Assembly: GCA_002342585.1 (NCBI GenBank)
Contig: DDQG01000016.1
Coordinates: 62,001-126,000, forward strand
Direction of reading: 5' to 3'
Length of the DNA stretch: 64,000 nucleotides
Source of the DNA: Prevotellaceae bacterium UBA2448
Lineage (GTDB): Bacteria; Bacteroidota; Bacteroidia; Bacteroidales; Bacteroidaceae
In this document: piece after piece, positions 55,109-63,049 of the stretch
Position numbering within the stretch: the first letter of the stretch is position 1
Layout of the letters: each line of letters begins with the position of its first letter
Translations under genes and position numbers: made by a program
Notes under the pieces: generated by a model
Database searches by the model: none
Told to the model about the DNA's origin: nothing
What the model saw: only the letters and a program-made list of their open reading frames with translations

Positions 55109-58100
55109 ATGACTTGTAACAAATGTGGAAAAGAAAACCGACAGGAGGCTCTCTATTGTCGATTCTGTGGAGAACCTATAGCTCAGGAGACTACCCAGAA
55201 GGGATTGATAGGAAAGGATTCGATCGTGCCATTGCTGGACGACCTTGATAATAAACTTGAGGTGGCTAAGACTGTGGTTTCGCAGGGAACCCGCATCGGA
55301 CTCGATTGTCTGATTCTTGGCGACTCGGGTACAGGAAAGAATTTTATTGCTCATCTTATTGCCTCTAAGATGATTTCATCGGGGGTTGTAAAACATGCTG
55401 CCAAGGAGGTGGACGCTTCCGAATGGGATGAGTTTATGGGTGACTTCGAAAAAAATATGACGGCAATCAAAGATGGTATCCTGCTCATCACAAATGCACA
55501 GAAACTGGTGCCAAGAGAGAAATCGAACGATGTGAACCGTCTTGATAAACTCTTTCGTCTTATGCACGATTTGAAAGCTCCAATCGTGTTGCTGTGCGGT
55601 TTGCAGACAGATATGCTTTCCTTCATGGAACATAATAAGGAAGTGGCACGTTTGTTTGAGCTTGACTTCCGTCTTGATGCATTCAAGATTGCCGACCTCA
55701 CGGAACTCTGCCTCAACATCTGCCACGAGACATATAATATGAAGACAGCGGACAACCTGCCACGAATACTCAATGCTCACTTCGCATGGTATATGCGTCA
55801 GCCCGACATCAGTTACCTTAACGGTCACCTCGCTGAGAATGTGGCGGAGTCCATATATGTAAAAGCAGTCCTCCGTGGTGATAAAACCATAGTGACAGAC
55901 GATGTCGATACATCCAAATGCTTCATTCCGAAGTCGGAAGAAGAGATTATGGCGGAACTCGAAGACTACATAGGTCTGCAGAGCGTTAAGGACGAAATAC
56001 GGTCTATCGTAAGGAATGTGAAGTCTCGTAAGGAGAATGGTGTGAAAGATCATCTGATTCGTGACCACTATCTTTTTACCGGTAATCCGGGAACAGGAAA
56101 AACTACTTTTGCCCGCATATTCGGTGAGGTTCTCAATGCTGTCGGAGCATTGCCTACAGGACAGTTCGTGGAAGTATCTGCCAAAGACCTCATCGGACGA
56201 TACCTCGGAGATACCGAAGCGAACGTGAAGAACTGTGTTGACAAGGCGATGGGAGGTGTCCTTTTCATCGACGAAGCCTACGCATTTAATGATTCTTTCG
56301 GAGGTGAAGGCGGTGGAGGTTACGGAAAGGATGCTGTCAATACCCTTATCACCCTTTTGGAGAACCGCAAGGGCGAGTTCGTCTGCATCATGGCCGGCTA
56401 TACTGTGGAAATGGAGAAATTAGTTCGAATGAACTCTGGTCTTTCTTCCCGATGCAACGTGACAATAGAATTCCCCGACTATAATGCCCGCGAACTGGAA
56501 CAGCTTTTCCGTATGATGCTTGTGAACAATAATGAAAACACCATATTCACCCTCGACGCAAAGGCGGATGAGATGCTGCCTAAGGTATTCGAAAAGATGT
56601 ACCTCAAACGTTCCGAAACCTTTGGAAACGCCCGTGCAGTACGCAACCTCTTTGACGCGGCAGTAAAAGTTTATGGTCGTCGCGATGCAAAAGATGGCAT
56701 TCTTACCTATGCCGACATAGTAGGCGAGGATGCTACCGAGGGCATTTCGGTAGAGCAGGTAATGAAGGAACTGGACGGATTCGTCGGTATGAATAGTGTG
56801 AAGGATGCTATTCGCCGCATAGCTAACGAAGTGGCTGTGCAGCAACAGCTCATAGAGATGGGCGAGGCCGGCGAGGGACTCACAAAGTTCAATTTTATCC
56901 TTACCGGTAATCCGGGTACAGGTAAGAGTACCGTGGCACGCACCTTCGGAAAGATATTCAAGGCACTGGGTGTGACGACTACCGACCGTGTGACGGAGAA
57001 AGTGCCGAAAGACATCATCTCGAAATATGTTAATGAGAGCGACAAAATCATGAACGAGGCTATCAACGAAGCAATGGGCGGTGTGCTGTTCCTCGACGAA
57101 GCTTACGACCTCGAACCTATGGATGAAGCCGGACGAAGCACATCGAGCGAAGGAAAGAAGGCTGTACAGACTCTTATGACCCGCATGGAGAATGAAGCTG
57201 GCAAGTTTGTCGTCATCTGTGCAGGCTATCCAAAAGAGATGGAAACATTCATGAACTCCAATCCGGGTCTTAGGCGCCGTTTCTCGCATACTATCCATAT
57301 CGACGACTATACAGCCGACGAATTGCTTGAGATTTACGAACGGGCTGCTACACAAAGAAGATATAATTTCAAGTTGGCAGACGATGCTGTGCGTATGAAA
57401 GCACTCAATATGTTCCGCAGCATGGTTGCTATGAAGGATGATAAGTTTGGTAATGCCGGAGAGGCAATGAAGAAAGTGGCTGAAACAAAGACCAATATCA
57501 ACAATCGTATAATGTCTGTACCTAAGGATCAGTGGACAGACGATTTCCTCCATACTGCTGTGCTTGAGGATATCCCATACGAAGAACCGGAGAAGATTTC
57601 CGTAGATGAATGTCTGGCAGAACTCAACCAACTTGTCGGTCTGTCGGGAGTGAAGACAACTCTCACAAAACTGGCTCATACTATTAATAATGAGATAGAG
57701 AGTGCCAAGTTGGAGAACCGCCGTCCGGAGATTCCGCTGGGTCACTACCTGTTCTTGGGCAATCCGGGTACGGGTAAGACTACCGTGGCTCGTCTGATGG
57801 GTAAGATCCTCTACTCTATGGGAGCTTTGCCATCGCCTCACGTTGTCGAAGTTGACAAGTCGAAGATGGTAGGCCGTTATATGGGTGACACAGAGGCTAT
57901 CACATCCCACCTGATTGATACTGCTATGGGTGGCATCCTGTTTATCGACGAGGCATACCAGTTGGCTGATAATTATGGCGGCGGAAAGGGATATGGAGCC
58001 GATGCACTTGAAGTACTAGTTAAACGTCTGGAGGACGATCGCGGTAAGTTCGTCTGCATCGCTGCAGGCTACTCGTACGAGATGGAGTCGTTCATTGCCG

Positions 58101-58417
58101 AAAACAGCGGATTCGAGAGCCGTTTCCCAGCACGCAACCGCATCGTCTTCGAGGACTATACACCCGACGAACTGTTCCAGATATTCATGATTTATGCCAA
58201 CAAATACGGATTCATGCTCGACCCGATGGCAGAGAATGCTGTACGCGGAAAACTCACTATGATGTATAATAACCGTGGACGCTCATTCGGCAACGGACGC
58301 GATGCCCGCCATCTCTTCGACGAGGTGAGGAGCAATCTGGCGGCACGTCTTGCCGAAGAGGGCGGAACCCACACACCTGAAGAACGTAAAACAATAAAGA
58401 TGGAGGACGTATTATGA
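55109..58417 (+). CDS. Zinc-ribbon protein with four tandem AAA+ modules (CbxX/CfqX type)
   Basis: The 1102-residue protein starts with a zinc ribbon (CNKCGKENRQEALYCRFCGEP, residues 3-23). Four P-loop modules follow. The first (about 40-270; GDSGTGKN) lacks a proper Walker B (LLITNAQKL) and looks inactive. The next three carry NPGTGK[ST]T at about 327, 600 and 883 and Walker B LF[IL]DEAY at about 384, 660 and 943, with arginine-rich sensor regions. The three full modules match the CbxX/CfqX/SpoVK family, which includes EccA of type VII secretion and Rubisco activase CbbX. It probably remodels or unfolds a partner protein. Its stop overlaps the FHA gene start by 4 bp. Confidence 0.93.
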   Translation: MTCNKCGKENRQEALYCRFCGEPIAQETTQKGLIGKDSIVPLLDDLDNKLEVAKTVVSQGTRIGLDCLILGDSGTGKNFIAHLIASKMISSGVVKHAAKEVDASEWDEFMGDFEKNMTAIKDGILLITNAQKLVPREKSNDVNRLDKLFRLMHDLKAPIVLLCGLQTDMLSFMEHNKEVARLFELDFRLDAFKIADLTELCLNICHETYNMKTADNLPRILNAHFAWYMRQPDISYLNGHLAENVAESIYVKAVLRGDKTIVTDDVDTSKCFIPKSEEEIMAELEDYIGLQSVKDEIRSIVRNVKSRKENGVKDHLIRDHYLFTGNPGTGKTTFARIFGEVLNAVGALPTGQFVEVSAKDLIGRYLGDTEANVKNCVDKAMGGVLFIDEAYAFNDSFGGEGGGGYGKDAVNTLITLLENRKGEFVCIMAGYTVEMEKLVRMNSGLSSRCNVTIEFPDYNARELEQLFRMMLVNNNENTIFTLDAKADEMLPKVFEKMYLKRSETFGNARAVRNLFDAAVKVYGRRDAKDGILTYADIVGEDATEGISVEQVMKELDGFVGMNSVKDAIRRIANEVAVQQQLIEMGEAGEGLTKFNFILTGNPGTGKSTVARTFGKIFKALGVTTTDRVTEKVPKDIISKYVNESDKIMNEAINEAMGGVLFLDEAYDLEPMDEAGRSTSSEGKKAVQTLMTRMENEAGKFVVICAGYPKEMETFMNSNPGLRRRFSHTIHIDDYTADELLEIYERAATQRRYNFKLADDAVRMKALNMFRSMVAMKDDKFGNAGEAMKKVAETKTNINNRIMSVPKDQWTDDFLHTAVLEDIPYEEPEKISVDECLAELNQLVGLSGVKTTLTKLAHTINNEIESAKLENRRPEIPLGHYLFLGNPGTGKTTVARLMGKILYSMGALPSPHVVEVDKSKMVGRYMGDTEAITSHLIDTAMGGILFIDEAYQLADNYGGGKGYGADALEVLVKRLEDDRGKFVCIAAGYSYEMESFIAENSGFESRFPARNRIVFEDYTPDELFQIFMIYANKYGFMLDPMAENAVRGKLTMMYNNRGRSFGNGRDARHLFDEVRSNLAARLAEEGGTHTPEERKTIKMEDVL

Positions 58418-59001
58418 CACAGTGCCCAGAATGTAGAAATATGATTCCCGACGACAGCGCATTTTGCGATCAGTGCGGGAAAGAACTGAAATGGTGTCCG
58501 GTATGTAAGCGACCCAAACGTGGAACTGAGTGTCCGGTATGTGGTAATATTCTGATTCCGGGAAGAAAGTATCTGGCAATGCTCGAGGCAGGCGTATCTG
58601 TCGCACCTCAGCCACAGCCACAACCTCAGTCTTCAGCCTTCAATCCTCAGCCTTCAGCCTTCACCCCTCAGCCTTCAGCTCCAAATGCAGGAATGCAGCC
58701 TGAACCGACTGTGGCTGCCGGCACTGCGCCGTCGGCACTCGTGGGCGGTGGCTGGCGTTTGACTTTGAAACCTGGACCGTTCGGGCGCAGGGGCGGCATC
58801 TGGCCAGAACTCTCAAGTTGTCAGTTCGTGTCAGGCAATCACGGAACTATTACAGCAGTTCCGGGCGGTTGGATGATTACGGATATGGGTTCGACCAATG
58901 GTACATATATAAACGGAGCTCGCCTCACTCCAGGTACTCCTGCAGCAATAACCATTGGCAGTAAAATAACTATTGCAACCATTGAATTTACAGTAGTATG
59001 A
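58414..59001 (+). CDS. Zinc-ribbon FHA-domain protein
   Basis: The 195-residue protein has two zinc ribbons (CPECRNMIPDDSAFCDQCG and CPVCKRPKRGTECPVCG, residues 4-43), a Pro/Gln-rich linker with QPSAF repeats (about 64-90), and an FHA domain (about 114-195) with the phosphothreonine-binding residues in GRRGG, SGNHG and GSTNGTYING. FHA domains read phosphothreonine. It starts at an ATGA overlap with the AAA+ gene and ends in an ATGA overlap with the PP2C gene, so AAA+, reader and phosphatase are translated together. It most likely recognises kinase-made marks such as the EKTA threonines. Confidence 0.93.
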   Translation: MTQCPECRNMIPDDSAFCDQCGKELKWCPVCKRPKRGTECPVCGNILIPGRKYLAMLEAGVSVAPQPQPQPQSSAFNPQPSAFTPQPSAPNAGMQPEPTVAAGTAPSALVGGGWRLTLKPGPFGRRGGIWPELSSCQFVSGNHGTITAVPGGWMITDMGSTNGTYINGARLTPGTPAAITIGSKITIATIEFTVV

Positions 59002-59732
59002 GAATAACAATTGATGCTTTGTGCCACAAGGGACTGGTACGCGAGAATAATGAAGATGCCCTGTCTATAGGCGGTTATGTGCTTCGTGACGATACAGCCT
59101 TACTGACTGCCGACACTCCGGAAAACGGGTCTTTCTATCTGTTGGTGTCTGACGGAATGGGTGGACATGAAGACGGCGAAGTGGCAAGTATGTTCACCTT
59201 CGACGTGATTAAGGAGAAGTTCAGTCAGCATCTGATCAGCGAGGATAATTTCGAGGAAGATATGCTTGTGATGACACGTGACATAGCTGCGCGACTCAAT
59301 CGCATGGCGGCAGAGAAGGGACAACTGCGTCCTATGGGTTGCACGCTTACGGGTGTAGTATGGCATTATGGTCATGCATGGCTCATTAATGCAGGTGACA
59401 GTAGGACTTACCGTTTCAGAGGCGGCATTTTGTGTCAGTTGACTACTGATGAGACCGAACGTGGTGTGACGGGTAATCCGAATGCCAGCAAACTGCTTCT
59501 GAACTGTATCGGAGGTGGGTGTGAGGGATATCTGACTGTCACCTCGCTCGACGACAGACTGTTCGAAGATGATGTATTGCTTATCTGTTCCGACGGACTC
59601 TCCGATATGGCGACCGACGAACAGATAGAAACTGCTATTGGCGCGGGTGCCACAGCTGCCGACCTCTATCGCATTGCTTGCGAGGGCGGAGGAGTGGATA
59701 ATGTGTCGGTAATTCTTGCGAAACTAAAATGA
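58998..59732 (+). CDS. PP2C family Ser/Thr protein phosphatase
   Basis: The 244-residue cytoplasmic phosphatase keeps the metal-binding aspartates of PPM/PP2C enzymes: LVSDGMGGHEDGEVAS (about 51-66), INAGDSRTYRFR, LICSDGLSDMATDEQI and DNVSVIL. Length is usual for bacterial PP2C. It overlaps the FHA gene by 4 bp. With the kinase it forms a reversible Thr/Ser phosphorylation pair; kinase, FHA and PP2C genes in one operon is the arrangement seen in threonine-phosphorylation pathways of type VI secretion and in TerY-P-like triads. Confidence 0.95.
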   Translation: MRITIDALCHKGLVRENNEDALSIGGYVLRDDTALLTADTPENGSFYLLVSDGMGGHEDGEVASMFTFDVIKEKFSQHLISEDNFEEDMLVMTRDIAARLNRMAAEKGQLRPMGCTLTGVVWHYGHAWLINAGDSRTYRFRGGILCQLTTDETERGVTGNPNASKLLLNCIGGGCEGYLTVTSLDDRLFEDDVLLICSDGLSDMATDEQIETAIGAGATAADLYRIACEGGGVDNVSVILAKLK

Positions 59733-59752
59733 TGTAATTAAACCGTTTTTCT

Positions 59753-61420
59753 ATGGGCTTTTTTGATAAAAATAAACTGAACTTGTTGACAAGTCCTTTC
59801 AGATATGGGCATTGGATTGATTCCACTATTTTCTGTCTGTTACTTTCCGTCTTGGTATTTGCCTTGGCTACGACCTATTTTGTCCATAGTCCCAGCACTC
59901 CATATCGTGGTGAACGCAGGGCGCTGCTGCAAAATGCCGAACTCCTTACCGACTCGCTAAAGGTGAGCAGAACCCTCCAGCGTGGCGACTCAGTTGATGT
60001 GTTGGGCTGGGTGGACAGTTATGACTATGACCGCATGTTGTTCTGGGTAGAGACTTCCCGCGGAGAACGTGGTTTTCTGGATGCGATGGCTATTTCTGAC
60101 AGTGCTGTGGTGCAGTACACCGGTATAAACTTTTCGAAAAAGTATCATTATACTGCCCGCCATCATGGTGACACAGTGATATTGAAGAAGATGATTCAAG
60201 ATGGGCATTTAAGAAAGTTTGAAATACATAATTCTAAAAGTACTGACACTACTCTCGTTTCATCTGCTATGAAAAGTCTGCTTTCTATGAAGATGGGATT
60301 GGAGCGGAAAATCAATTTTAATAGCAATGATCTGCGCTCCATGTCAGAGGAGAAATTCCGCGAACTCTATTTGGGGCGCTCTCTTGCTGAGTGTGACTCG
60401 GTATATCTGCCGGCAATCTTCAGAGCTCAGGGTCGCGATTCGCTCAGGGCTATCTACCCGGTGAGAGTGTTCCGTGAGGGTAAGTTCTACCGTCCTATAG
60501 TCAGTTTCTCTGCCGACAGTGTGGCTGTCGCTTACACAATACCTGAAAGGGCACAAAGCAATGTTAATAGTTGGATTCTGCGCTATCTGCCGTTTTATAA
60601 ATATGTCTGCGACTTGCCTTTCATATGGCGTACCCGCACCGACGGACTCTATGCTCACGACGGCTCCTGGTATGACCGCATGACATATAGTCTGTATGTA
60701 ACTTCGTTAAACGGTATCAGTTGGAGTTCTGTCGGTCCTATGCTCCTCTTTGTCCTGTCTTTGGTGTTTCTGCTTCTGCGTATGTTTTTCACTCCGCTTA
60801 TTCTGCCTTTGATTCTCTTCGGACTGCTGCGTTTCCCACTCGTGTTCCAAGGTTTCAGCAATAAGGTTATGTATGGTATGCTGACATCAATGGCTGCTGT
60901 GCTTTGTATCGTCTGGTGGTTCTGTACACTTTCTACCAATTATGCAATACCTTGTGCTATCTGTCAGTCGCTTGCCTACATTATCTATGTTGGAATTATC
61001 ACTGGACTATTGACAGCTCATAAACCCGAATCGCGCTGCTCTGGCTGTAAAACACTTTATAGCTGTAAGTTCGACCGTAAAGAGAAGTATGGCGAACCAA
61101 CATTTGCTACTGAGGAAGTTACTCACGTCATCGACACAGTTGTAACCAATGTAGAGCATTATACGACCTACGATGAAGTGACTGTCACTACAACAGACGG
61201 GTATGGACATAAATCGACATCCACTCATAAGGAGAATGTGAAAAACCATAGTGTGAAACATGGTTACGATATCGTGGGGCGCTATAAAGAGAATGTCAAG
61301 TATCAGTATTTCCGTTCTTATTGGATTTGTCAGGAGTGCGGGCATGATGAGGTTGAATTGGACCGAGAACGATATGTTCTGGATTCAGTACTACTAGAAA
61401 AATATAAAAGTCATTTCTAA
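59753..61420 (+). CDS. Uncharacterised membrane protein with SH3-like and zinc-ribbon regions
   Basis: The 555-residue protein has an N-terminal membrane helix (about 22-45), an extracytoplasmic region of about 270 residues that begins with an SH3-like beta segment (LLTDSLKVSRTLQRGDSVDVLGWVDSYD), then about four membrane helices in residues 325-425. The C-terminal cytoplasmic part has paired cysteines (CSGCKTLYSC at about 430 and CQECG near 525) likely to form one split zinc ribbon around a Thr/Val/His-rich beta insert. It has no catalytic motif. The external SH3-like segment suits binding to wall or another envelope ligand, matching the kinase wall-binding domain. Confidence 0.8.
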   Translation: MGFFDKNKLNLLTSPFRYGHWIDSTIFCLLLSVLVFALATTYFVHSPSTPYRGERRALLQNAELLTDSLKVSRTLQRGDSVDVLGWVDSYDYDRMLFWVETSRGERGFLDAMAISDSAVVQYTGINFSKKYHYTARHHGDTVILKKMIQDGHLRKFEIHNSKSTDTTLVSSAMKSLLSMKMGLERKINFNSNDLRSMSEEKFRELYLGRSLAECDSVYLPAIFRAQGRDSLRAIYPVRVFREGKFYRPIVSFSADSVAVAYTIPERAQSNVNSWILRYLPFYKYVCDLPFIWRTRTDGLYAHDGSWYDRMTYSLYVTSLNGISWSSVGPMLLFVLSLVFLLLRMFFTPLILPLILFGLLRFPLVFQGFSNKVMYGMLTSMAAVLCIVWWFCTLSTNYAIPCAICQSLAYIIYVGIITGLLTAHKPESRCSGCKTLYSCKFDRKEKYGEPTFATEEVTHVIDTVVTNVEHYTTYDEVTVTTTDGYGHKSTSTHKENVKNHSVKHGYDIVGRYKENVKYQYFRSYWICQECGHDEVELDRERYVLDSVLLEKYKSHF

Positions 61421-61438
61421 TATAAATAGATTATCATA

Positions 61439-63031
61439 ATGAAAGATACTCATCATACAATACCTGAGCCTCTTGCACTGACCCACGACGAGACTTTTCT
61501 GCGCAGGTTCCGTACTAAAGCGCGCGTCATTAAAATTGACAGGGCAGACATAGAGAAGGTCAGGGAATTTGCCGTGCAGGGAGATGCCTATGCGCAGTAT
61601 GCCTACGGACGCTGGCTCTATATAAACAACCCTACCGACACATCGATACAGGAAGCCGAGGAACTCTTCCTTGCAGCCGAGGCGCAGGTGCCCGATGCCC
61701 TTGCCTTCTATGCTTCGATGTGGTACTGGGGCGAAACGAAAGAGAACAGGATGGATGTGGAGAAGTGTGACGAGTTGCAGGAGAGTGCTATCCGACGCGG
61801 CAGCGAAAAGGCAGTTCTGAACTATGCGCGCCGACGTATCTACGGTTTACACTGTGATGCCCAACCGGAGGAGGTGGCAAAGGAGATAGAGGAACGTCTG
61901 AAAACTGCTGACGACCCCGATCCGCAGTGGTACACCTACCTGGCATATGCCTATGAGCAGATGGACCGCAAAGACGATGCTGCCGAACAGTATATGAAAG
62001 CTATAGAACTGGGTGAGGTAGAAGACTATTATTATCTCTATGATATCTATTCGGCACGTGGTAATATGGCTCTTGCAGATGAGTACATCGAGGAGGGCAT
62101 CGAGAAGGGAGACGGTTTCTGTTGCATCCATCAGGCGTATATTGACGAAGAGGAATTTATGGAGATGAGCAAAGAAGAACAGACTGCACTGCACGAAACC
62201 ATTGACAAACGCCTGCACCTGGGACTGGAGCGCTTTGAAGGTCTCTGTGCTTACCTTCTGTTTGCAGATTATTATTACGGAGAAAAGGGTTATGCTATCG
62301 ATAAGGAACGCGCTTTCGGTTACCTGAAACAGGGAGCCCGATGGGGTGATACTACATGTATCCAGAAGATAGCTGAGTTGGCAGAGGAAGGCGAATGGCC
62401 TGAACCGCTGAGCAAGGAGGAGATCGGCGAACTGTGGTTGCGCACCTGCCGATACTCACCAAAGGATACGGACTGTCTGATACGGTTGAGTCGTGTGGAT
62501 GACCCTGCTTTCCTTCTGAAACACAAAGAGGAACTGGAGCGCTACTGGATGCCCCTTTTTCCCAAACTGAAACCTGCACGACCTCCCAAGACTCCTATAG
62601 ACCCGATGGTAATCATAATCTGGCCGTCTGGTCATCTCGACATAGAGAAAGCTGATGTTTATAAGATGAAGACCTACCGCGAGATGGGTGAAACACTCAT
62701 CGGCGCCGACGGACTCGATGCTGTCCACTACTCACCTCTGTTGGAGGAGATAGCTAAGGCGGCAGAACTCGACCTGTCGTTGGTGATGTATTGCGACCGT
62801 GATGCCCAGATGAAGGGACTGAACGATAATGCCATCGGAACTATTCTCTACGGACAGGGTAGGGAGATTATGGGCCCCATCATCATATGTCAGGAGGACA
62901 GGGTGTGCGACTGCCACAGTTTCAAAACCCTTGAAGACCTGACAGCCACCTATAATGAGATAAACAGACATTGTGGCGGACTGCTCATCATCAAGGATGA
63001 GGATGACGGCCGCTACGATGCATATGTATGA
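61439..63031 (+). CDS. Sel1/TPR-like repeat protein with the novel C-terminal domain
   Basis: The 530-residue protein has helical Sel1/TPR-like repeats in residues about 35-330 (for example AYAQYAYGRWLYINNP, SEKAVLNYARRRIYG, YTYLAYAYEQMDRKDDAAEQYMKAIELGEVEDYYYLYDIY and RAFGYLKQGARWGDTTCIQKIAELAEEGEW). Residues about 388-516 form the same domain found in the TerB-like protein: NAIGTILYGQGREIMGPIII, then TYNEINRHCGGLL. It is the last gene of the cluster and converges on a partial minus-strand gene 18 bp away. It probably scaffolds other members; no enzymatic motif is seen. Confidence 0.8.
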   Translation: MKDTHHTIPEPLALTHDETFLRRFRTKARVIKIDRADIEKVREFAVQGDAYAQYAYGRWLYINNPTDTSIQEAEELFLAAEAQVPDALAFYASMWYWGETKENRMDVEKCDELQESAIRRGSEKAVLNYARRRIYGLHCDAQPEEVAKEIEERLKTADDPDPQWYTYLAYAYEQMDRKDDAAEQYMKAIELGEVEDYYYLYDIYSARGNMALADEYIEEGIEKGDGFCCIHQAYIDEEEFMEMSKEEQTALHETIDKRLHLGLERFEGLCAYLLFADYYYGEKGYAIDKERAFGYLKQGARWGDTTCIQKIAELAEEGEWPEPLSKEEIGELWLRTCRYSPKDTDCLIRLSRVDDPAFLLKHKEELERYWMPLFPKLKPARPPKTPIDPMVIIIWPSGHLDIEKADVYKMKTYREMGETLIGADGLDAVHYSPLLEEIAKAAELDLSLVMYCDRDAQMKGLNDNAIGTILYGQGREIMGPIIICQEDRVCDCHSFKTLEDLTATYNEINRHCGGLLIIKDEDDGRYDAYV

Positions 63032-63049
63032 TTAAGTTAACTGCTCCTT

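Noticed and set aside
56420..57910. Long antisense open frame (496 codons) opposite the AAA+ gene
   Set aside because: It is fully covered by a gene with strong AAA+ motifs on the other strand; its translation is rich in His, Cys and Leu with no recognisable family, as expected of a shadow frame.
46263..63031. Type VI or type VII secretion locus
   Set aside because: Kinase, phosphatase, FHA and CbxX-type AAA+ recall both, but no sheath, tube, baseplate, VgrG, EccC or WXG100-like gene is present in the window.
46263..63031. Antiviral defence island
   Set aside because: No nuclease, reverse transcriptase, TIR, CBASS-type cyclase or restriction gene is seen; a defence role cannot be excluded but nothing supports it.
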